A stretch of DNA of 11,853 nt from DASZOC01 sp035550975 (GTDB taxonomy: Bacteria; Actinomycetota; CADDZG01; WHSQ01). Below the pieces are notes generated by a model. That model searched no databases. It was not told where the DNA came from and saw only the letters and a list, made by a program, of their open reading frames with translations. Positions 6,710-11,853 of this stretch are shown here, piece after piece. The number at the start of each line of letters is the position of its first letter. Within the stretch, counting starts at the first letter, position 1. The translations under genes were made by a program, and so were the position numbers. The stretch is from positions 1-11,853 of the forward strand of contig DASZOC010000042.1 of NCBI GenBank assembly GCA_035550975.1. Reading direction: 5' to 3'.

Positions 6710-8050
6710 CTAGTCCTCCTCTCGTGTCAGATCGCGCACGCAGCGCGCGAAGTCGTCTCCGCGCGCGGCGTAGCTCTCGTACATGTCCAGGCTCGCACAC
6801 GCGGGGGCAAGCAAGACGGATCCTCCGGGGACCGATCTGCGGCGCGCCGCGGCGACCGCCGCAGCCATCGTGCTTGCTCTGTCGACGGGAACGACGCCGT
6901 CGAACACGTCCGCGACCTCGTCGGCCGCTTCGCCGATCGCAACTACGGCGACGACCGGAGGAACGGCCTCGCGCAACGGCGCCAGATCGATGCCCTTGCT
7001 CCGGCCCCCGGCGATCAACACGACGTCGCTGAGCCCGTCGACCGCGGCGAGCGTCGCATGCGGATTCGTCGCCTTCGAATCGTCGATGTAAGCGACGCCA
7101 CCGACCTCGGCGACGAGCTCGAGGCGATGACGCAGCGGCCGGAACTCCTGCGCTGCGGTGATTGCGCTGGCGGGATCGACGCCGTACGACAGGGCCGCTC
7201 CCAACGCCGCGAGCGCGTCTTCGGTCCCGGCGCGACCCTCCAGCGTGATGGACGACCTCTTCATCAGGGGCTCGCCCCTCCACACGATGTCGTCGCCGGA
7301 GACACCGATGCCGTCCGGGATCAGTCCCGTCGAAGAGAACCCGACGATGCATGCCTCCGAGCGGGAACCGATGGCGCGGACGCGCTCGTCGTCGAGGTTC
7401 AGGACGAGGTGGTCCGCAGCCGTCTGGTTCTCCGTGATGCGCGCCTTCGCCGCGACGTAAGCCTCGATCGAGCCATGCCAGTCGGTGTGGTCCTCGGCGA
7501 TGTTGAGGATCACCGCGACCTGCGGGTGGAACGACTCGATCCCGCTCAGCTGGAAGCTCGAAACCTCGAGAGCGATCGCTCCCTTCGATCCAACGCTCCC
7601 GATCGCGTCGATCAAAGGAAGTCCGATGTTGCCGCCAGCGACCGACGCGATGCCGCTGCGTTCGAGCATCGACGCGAGCAGCGTCGTCGTGGTCGTCTTC
7701 CCGTTCGTGCCGGTAACGGCGAGGAAGTCGCACTCCGCGAGCTGGTACGCGAGCTCGACCTCGCTGATGGTTCGGGTGCCCGAGCGCGCCAGCGCCTGCA
7801 AGACGTCCGCCGCAGGCGGGATGCCGGGGCTGACGACGGCGACGTCAGCATCGAGCGAGGAGAGATCGTGGCCACCGATCTCGACCTCCGCCCCATGGGC
7901 GCGGAGCCACGCGGCGCGCTCGGCAACCTCGGCCGAAGATCCTCCCTCTGTCACGCGCACGCGCGCGCCCAGCTCGACAAGCGCACGGGCCGCGGCCCAG
8001 CCGCTCGCCCCCAGACCGACGACGAGCACCCGAGCACCCGGGAAGTTCAT
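6710..8050 (-). CDS. murD: UDP-N-acetylmuramoyl-L-alanine--D-glutamate ligase MurD
   Basis: MurD adds D-glutamate to UDP-MurNAc-L-Ala with ATP. The 446-residue protein shows VLVVGLGASGWAAA (8-21) for UDP binding, the ATP loop VTGTNGKTTTTT (112-123), GGNIGLP (139-145), LEVSSFQL (161-168), LNIAEDHTDWHGS (182-194), YIDDSKATNPHAT (321-333), GGRSKGID (348-355), and LLAPACASLDMY (413-424). The second-domain motif usually read as G.HN..N is replaced by GRAGTEDAL (272-280), which I note without being able to say whether it is lineage-typical. The ATG at 8050 overlaps the mraY stop by four bases (ATGA). An in-frame extension upstream into mraY is rejected because the conserved N-terminus begins right after this ATG. 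The stop abuts the ftsW start. Confidence 0.97.
   Translation of the reverse strand: MNFPGARVLVVGLGASGWAAARALVELGARVRVTEGGSSAEVAERAAWLRAHGAEVEIGGHDLSSLDADVAVVSPGIPPAADVLQALARSGTRTISEVELAYQLAECDFLAVTGTNGKTTTTTLLASMLERSGIASVAGGNIGLPLIDAIGSVGSKGAIALEVSSFQLSGIESFHPQVAVILNIAEDHTDWHGSIEAYVAAKARITENQTAADHLVLNLDDERVRAIGSRSEACIVGFSSTGLIPDGIGVSGDDIVWRGEPLMKRSSITLEGRAGTEDALAALGAALSYGVDPASAITAAQEFRPLRHRLELVAEVGGVAYIDDSKATNPHATLAAVDGLSDVVLIAGGRSKGIDLAPLREAVPPVVAVVAIGEAADEVADVFDGVVPVDRASTMAAAVAAARRRSVPGGSVLLAPACASLDMYESYAARGDDFARCVRDLTREED
6715..6720 (-). promoter_or_regulatory. Ribosome binding site of ftsW
   Basis: AGGAGG on the minus strand lies within the last codons of murD, five bases before the ftsW ATG. 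The site overlaps the run of Glu codons ending murD, so ribosomes finishing murD can restart at once. Confidence 0.75.
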
Positions 8051-9093
8051 AGGTCGATGGCGCCCTTCGACAGGAAGTCGGCATAGAACAACCCGATACC
8101 GAAGGCGACCGACAGCCCCGACAGGATCCAGAAACGAACTATCACCGTGAACTCCGGCCATCCCGCGAGCTCGAAATGGTGATGGATCGGTGCCATCAGG
8201 AAGGGACGGTTGCCGGTCCGCTTGAACACCGCGACCTGGACGATGACCGACAGCGTCTCGACGACGTAGAGACCGCCGAGGATCACGAGCAACAACTGCG
8301 TGTTCAGCAAGATCGCGAGCACCGCCATCGCGCCGCCGAGCATCAACGAGCCGGTGTCACCCATGAAGATCTTCGCCGGAGCGGTGTTCCACCACAAGAA
8401 TCCGAGGCACGCGCCGAACAATGCGGACGCGACGATCGCGAGGTCGAACGGATCAGACCCGGTTGCAGCGAGGTCGTAGAAGATCGGGTGGCGGAACTGC
8501 CAGAACGCGACGACGACGAACGCGCCCATCACCAGTGTCGCGGACCCGACCGCCAGCCCGTCGAGCCCATCGGTCAGATTCACGCCGTTGGATGCAGCCG
8601 CGATCATGAGGAAGGCCCACAGGTAGAAGAAGATGCCGAGGTCGAGGGCGGTCGACCGGAAGAACGAGAGATCGGTGCCGATGTCGACGACCTGCACCGC
8701 GATCAACGCGAACGCGACCGCGATCACGAGCTGGCCGAGGAACTTCGCGCGTTTCTGCAAACCGAGGTTGCGCGACTTGCGGATCTTGATGAAGTCGTCG
8801 AGGAACCCGAGCAGGCCCAGCGCGACGATCGTCCCCATCGCGAGCACGCCCGAGTCGCGTGGGCTGAAGAAGCCGTCTCCCCCCACGTGTCCGACCGCGT
8901 AGCCGAGCACGCACCCGCACAGGATCACCAGCCCGCCCATCGTGGGGGTGCCGCGCTTCTCGTAGTGGGCTTTCGGGCCTTCTTCGCGGATCAGCTGCCC
9001 CCAGCCGCGGCGACGGAACCGACGCACCGCGAGCGGCGTTCCCAACAGACTGACGACCAACCCGACCAGCCCGGCAAGCATGATGCTGGTCAT
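8047..9093 (-). CDS. mraY: Phospho-N-acetylmuramoyl-pentapeptide transferase MraY
   Basis: MraY is a polytopic membrane enzyme that moves phospho-MurNAc-pentapeptide from UDP to undecaprenyl phosphate, producing lipid I. The 348-residue product has about ten hydrophobic segments and the family motifs GTPTMGG (48-54), GFLDDFIKIRKSRNLGL (96-112, with the Asp pair at 99-100), NGVNLTDGLDGLA (169-181), GDTGSLMLGG (245-254; Asp246), and the HHHFE motif (304-308). The ATG overlaps the murE stop by four bases (ATGA), so mraY directly follows murE. In most dcw clusters murF lies between them. Its substrate needs MurF activity, so that enzyme must be encoded elsewhere. No strong ribosome binding site is visible; coupling to murE is likely. 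Confidence 0.98.
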   Translation of the reverse strand: MTSIMLAGLVGLVVSLLGTPLAVRRFRRRGWGQLIREEGPKAHYEKRGTPTMGGLVILCGCVLGYAVGHVGGDGFFSPRDSGVLAMGTIVALGLLGFLDDFIKIRKSRNLGLQKRAKFLGQLVIAVAFALIAVQVVDIGTDLSFFRSTALDLGIFFYLWAFLMIAAASNGVNLTDGLDGLAVGSATLVMGAFVVVAFWQFRHPIFYDLAATGSDPFDLAIVASALFGACLGFLWWNTAPAKIFMGDTGSLMLGGAMAVLAILLNTQLLLVILGGLYVVETLSVIVQVAVFKRTGNRPFLMAPIHHHFELAGWPEFTVIVRFWILSGLSVAFGIGLFYADFLSKGAIDL

Positions 9094-10592
9094 GCGGCAC
9101 CGCCCGCGTAGCCCAGCTCTTCGAGGGTCTCTGCCGCGACGCGCCGGTCGTCGAACGGGATCTTCCGGTCGGCGAATTCCTGCCCACTCTCGTGACCCTT
9201 ACCTGCGATCACGACGACATCGCCCGGTGCTGCATGCCGGATCGCACGCTCGATCGCCTCGCGCCGGTCGACCAGCGTCGCGTCGGGCCCGCCGGGTCTT
9301 TCGGCCACGATGCCTTCCAGCACCTCGGCGATGATCGCCTCCGGGTCTTCGCTGCGTGGGTTGTCGGACGTGACGATCACGACGTCGACCAGTCGTGCGA
9401 CGACCGCACCCATCAGAGGACGCTTGCCGCGGTCGCGGTCGCCGCCGCACCCGAACGCACAGATCACACGTCCCCCATGACTCTCTGCCATCCGCCGCGC
9501 CGCGCGCAGCACGTTGTCTAGCGAGTCCGGCGTGTGGGCGTAGTCGACCACGACCGAGAAGGGTTGGCCTCGGTCCACCGACTCGAACCGTCCCGGGACG
9601 GAGCGGACGCCGGCAAGCCCCGCCGCGATCGCGTCGAGATCGATCCCGGCCTGAAGCGCGACCGCCGTCGCCGCGAGACAGTTCGACACGTTGAAGTTGC
9701 CGACGAGACCGGTCTCGACCTCGAACTCGCCTTCAGGACTGATGATGCGGATCGTCATACCGGATGGTTCCAGCTTCACGTCGACCGCGCGCACCTCGGC
9801 TTCGTGCGACACGCCGAAGCCGATCGAGTCGATCGGTGCAGTCGCGATGAGCTTGCGCCCATAAGGATCGTCGACGTTGACCGCACCCCGATCCGCGCGC
9901 TCCGGCACGAACAACGACTTCTTCGCGGCGAAGTAGTCCTCCATCGTGGCGTGGAAATCGAGGTGGTCCTGACTGAGGTTCGTGAACCCGACGGCTACGA
10001 ACCGCACCTCGTCCACGCGGTGCAACACGAGGCCGTGAGACGTGACCTCCATCGCAACCGCGTCGACATCTCGATCTTTCATCTGCCGGAAGAGGCGTTG
10101 CAGGTCGAGTGACTCGGGAGTCGTCCGGATCCCCGGCCGCACCTCGGGCCCGATGCGCGTCTCTATCGTTCCGATCAGGCCGGTCGTGCGGCCCGCGGCG
10201 CTCAGGATCGCTTCCAGCAGGAATGCCGTCGTCGTCTTGCCGTTCGTCCCGGTGACCGCGAGCACCTGCAGCGAATCGGCCGGATGTCCGTAGAACGCGG
10301 CCGCCATACGCGGCATCGCCCGGCGGACGTCGGCAACGACGATCTCCGGGATGCCGAGCGACAGCGGGCGCTGCACACAGAGAGCAGACGCGCCGCTGCC
10401 GACCGCTGCCGGGGCGTGCAGGTGACCGTCGCTGACGGTACCGGGGACACAGAAGAAGAGGTCTCCGGGCATAACGGCGCGGCTGTCGTAGGCCATCCCC
10501 GTCACCACCCCGTCCGCGTCGGGCTCGACCCCGAGGAGGTCACGCGCAGCAGCCGCGAGCGCGCGCAAGGAGACGCCTTTCGTAGCGACCAC
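9090..10592 (-). CDS. murE: UDP-MurNAc-tripeptide ligase MurE, probably meso-DAP-adding
   Basis: MurE adds the third stem residue to UDP-MurNAc-L-Ala-D-Glu using ATP. The 500-residue protein has YDSRAVMPGDLFF (35-47) in the UDP-binding domain, the ATP loop TGTNGKTTTAF (114-124), TTPESLDLQ (157-165), SQDHLDFH (207-214), the lysine expected to be carbamylated (Lys224 in YFAAKKSLF), YAHTPDSL (351-358), GCGGDRDRGKRP (381-392), DNPR (410-413), and GKGHES (464-469). DNPR is the established signature for meso-diaminopimelate; lysine-adding enzymes differ there. The listed start is a GTG, which lies 15 bases from the only good Shine-Dalgarno. An in-frame ATC at 10599-10601 is better spaced and would add three residues. 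There is no fused MurF domain; the stop overlaps mraY by four bases. Confidence 0.96.
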   Translation of the reverse strand: MVATKGVSLRALAAAARDLLGVEPDADGVVTGMAYDSRAVMPGDLFFCVPGTVSDGHLHAPAAVGSGASALCVQRPLSLGIPEIVVADVRRAMPRMAAAFYGHPADSLQVLAVTGTNGKTTTAFLLEAILSAAGRTTGLIGTIETRIGPEVRPGIRTTPESLDLQRLFRQMKDRDVDAVAMEVTSHGLVLHRVDEVRFVAVGFTNLSQDHLDFHATMEDYFAAKKSLFVPERADRGAVNVDDPYGRKLIATAPIDSIGFGVSHEAEVRAVDVKLEPSGMTIRIISPEGEFEVETGLVGNFNVSNCLAATAVALQAGIDLDAIAAGLAGVRSVPGRFESVDRGQPFSVVVDYAHTPDSLDNVLRAARRMAESHGGRVICAFGCGGDRDRGKRPLMGAVVARLVDVVIVTSDNPRSEDPEAIIAEVLEGIVAERPGGPDATLVDRREAIERAIRHAAPGDVVVIAGKGHESGQEFADRKIPFDDRRVAAETLEELGYAGGAA

Positions 10593-10607
10593 GGCAGTGA
10601 TGCTAGG

Positions 10608-10613
10608 CCTCCT
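10608..10613 (-). promoter_or_regulatory. Shine-Dalgarno of murE, unusually far from the GTG start
   Basis: AGGAGG on the minus strand overlaps the ftsI stop codon. It is 15 bases from the murE GTG (10592) but six bases from an in-frame ATC (10599-10601). There is no ATG, GTG or TTG in frame at a better distance, so the true start is uncertain. Confidence 0.6.
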
Positions 10614-11853
10614 AGTCGTGTGCCGGCTCTTCCTCCGCCACCGCGTCCTCTATCTCCCGTGCGGCCTTCTCCGCGTTCCCCGTCGGTGACACGCCGAGGT
10701 GGCGAAGGCTGAACTCCGCGATCGTGCGGAACGTGGGGGCCGCGGTCGACCCGCCCCAGATCGGATGAGGTTCGTCCAGCATCACGAAGACGACGATCTC
10801 CGGGCGCGTCGCGGGGGCGAACCCTCCGAAGGACCCGACGTAGGTGCTTCCGTAACCGCCGCTAGGAGCCGGTTTCTGCGCGGTTCCGGTCTTCCCCGCG
10901 ACCTCGTAGCCGGGGATCTGGGCCTCGAGCCCGGTCCCTTGACTGACGACCCGCGCCAGGATCCTGCGGAGCTTCGCCGCGGTCTGGCGCGAGACGACGG
11001 ACCGCGTCGCGGGGGCCGCGCCGGTCTGCATCTTGCCGTTGGGTCCCATCGAGGCATACAGCAGCTTTGGCTCTACCCAGATGCCGCCGTTGGCGATCGT
11101 CTGGTACGCAGCGGCCATCTGCAACGGCGTCACGGCTACTCCCTGCCCGATCGGCAACGTCCCCATGGTCGAACCCGACCACTCGCTGCGCGGCAACATG
11201 ATCCCGGGCGACTCGCCGGGAAAGTCGAGCCCGGTTTTCGACCCGAACCCGAACTTCTTCATGTACTGCTGCATCCGCGGGCCGCCGAGCTTCATGCCGA
11301 CCTGGATCGTCCCGACGTTTGACGACTGCTCGATGATCTTGCTCACGGTCATGCGCTCGGTCGGATGCGGATGCGAGTCGTTGATGACACGGTCCGCGAC
11401 CTGGATCTGGTCCGGGACGACGAAGGTCGTCTTCGGCGTCACCACACCCTCCTCGATCGCAGCCGATGCCGTCACGATCTTGAACGCCGAGCCCGGCTCG
11501 TACACGTCCGTCACGGCGCGGTTGCGTTGTGCCTCGGGAGCGGCCTTGGCGGGCTCGTTCGCGTTGTAGGAGGGGACGTTCGCCATCGCGAGGATCTCTC
11601 CGGTCCCGACGCGCATCACGATCGCGGATGCAGCCGTCGCGTTGTAGCGCTGAACCGCGGACACGAGGGTCTCCTCGGTGAAGTACTGGATCTCCTTGTC
11701 GATCGTGAGGAACAGCGATCGCCCCGCGCGCGACCGGGTCTGTGTGAACTCGGCTTGGGGCAGCGGGCGGCCGGCGGGATCCTGCTCGAGCGTCATCTCC
11801 CCCGGCTTCCCTCGCAGGATCCCGTCGTAGGCCCCCTCGATCCCCCCGAAAGC
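10612..11853 (-). CDS. ftsI: Septal transpeptidase FtsI (class B PBP), 5' end outside window
   Basis: FtsI/PBP2b-type enzymes cross-link stem peptides at the septum and partner FtsW. The reading frame is open to the window edge; 413 residues are visible and the N-terminal membrane anchor and most of the dimerisation domain are missing. The first residues (GIEGAYDGILRGKPG) match the conserved end of that domain, so an internal ATG at 11796 is not the start. Using residue numbers from the window edge, the transpeptidase domain has the catalytic Ser122 in SAFK, SSN at 177-179, and KTGT at 321-324. It ends with about 45 residues after the last domain strand and has no PASTA repeats, unlike many Gram-positive division PBPs. 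It heads the cluster before murE, the normal position for ftsI. The murE ribosome binding site overlaps its stop. Confidence 0.95.
   Translation of the reverse strand, partial: AFGGIEGAYDGILRGKPGEMTLEQDPAGRPLPQAEFTQTRSRAGRSLFLTIDKEIQYFTEETLVSAVQRYNATAASAIVMRVGTGEILAMANVPSYNANEPAKAAPEAQRNRAVTDVYEPGSAFKIVTASAAIEEGVVTPKTTFVVPDQIQVADRVINDSHPHPTERMTVSKIIEQSSNVGTIQVGMKLGGPRMQQYMKKFGFGSKTGLDFPGESPGIMLPRSEWSGSTMGTLPIGQGVAVTPLQMAAAYQTIANGGIWVEPKLLYASMGPNGKMQTGAAPATRSVVSRQTAAKLRRILARVVSQGTGLEAQIPGYEVAGKTGTAQKPAPSGGYGSTYVGSFGGFAPATRPEIVVFVMLDEPHPIWGGSTAAPTFRTIAEFSLRHLGVSPTGNAEKAAREIEDAVAEEEPAHD

Noticed and set aside
5883..7733. Long minus-strand open frame (616 codons) across ftsW and murD
   Set aside because: It is the alternative frame of two intact conserved genes, and is Arg-rich with no motifs.
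6677..8086. Long plus-strand open frame (469 codons) opposite murD
   Set aside because: Fully antisense to murD, Arg/Asp-rich with no family features; an artefact of codon bias on the other strand.
10612..11796. FtsI starting at the internal ATG at 11796
   Set aside because: The frame continues open to the edge and the upstream residues match the conserved GIEGAYDGILRGKPG segment of class B PBPs, so the gene is truncated by the window rather than short.

Overview
The window is an almost complete division and cell wall (dcw) cluster. Every gene is on the minus strand, so transcription runs from the right edge to the left edge. The DNA is GC-rich. The order in the direction of transcription is ftsI (5' end cut off by the window edge), murE, mraY, murD, ftsW, murG, murC, murB, ftsQ, ftsZ. 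No mobile element, RNA gene, CRISPR array or plus-strand gene can be supported.

The organism is most likely a high-GC Gram-positive bacterium of the Actinomycetota. MurE carries the DNPR motif typical of meso-diaminopimelate-adding enzymes. FtsZ, MurD and MurC look actinobacterial to me. murB lies between murC and ftsQ, unlike mycobacteria where murB is elsewhere, which leans towards a deep-branching class such as Acidimicrobiia or Thermoleophilia. That placement is inference, not demonstrated.

Layout: positions 11853-1357 hold nine tightly packed genes (ftsI to ftsQ). Stops and starts overlap or abut at seven of the eight internal junctions, and the only gap is about 19 bp between ftsI and murE. 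They are probably one translationally coupled transcript. MurE, MurD and MurC build the UDP-MurNAc peptide together with MurB, which makes UDP-MurNAc. MraY and MurG turn it into lipid I and lipid II. FtsW polymerises lipid II and FtsI cross-links it at the septum. FtsQ links the synthases to the divisome organised by FtsZ.

The one sizeable non-coding stretch is the 205-bp ftsQ-ftsZ gap (1152-1356). It holds a good sigma-70-type promoter, several palindromes and repeats, and a strong ribosome binding site, so ftsZ probably has its own expression control. The most notable departures from the textbook cluster are the absence of murF between murE and mraY, and a murE whose strong Shine-Dalgarno sequence is placed for an in-frame ATC rather than for the GTG start. 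Otherwise this is a conserved housekeeping locus; I see no sign of a new biological system.
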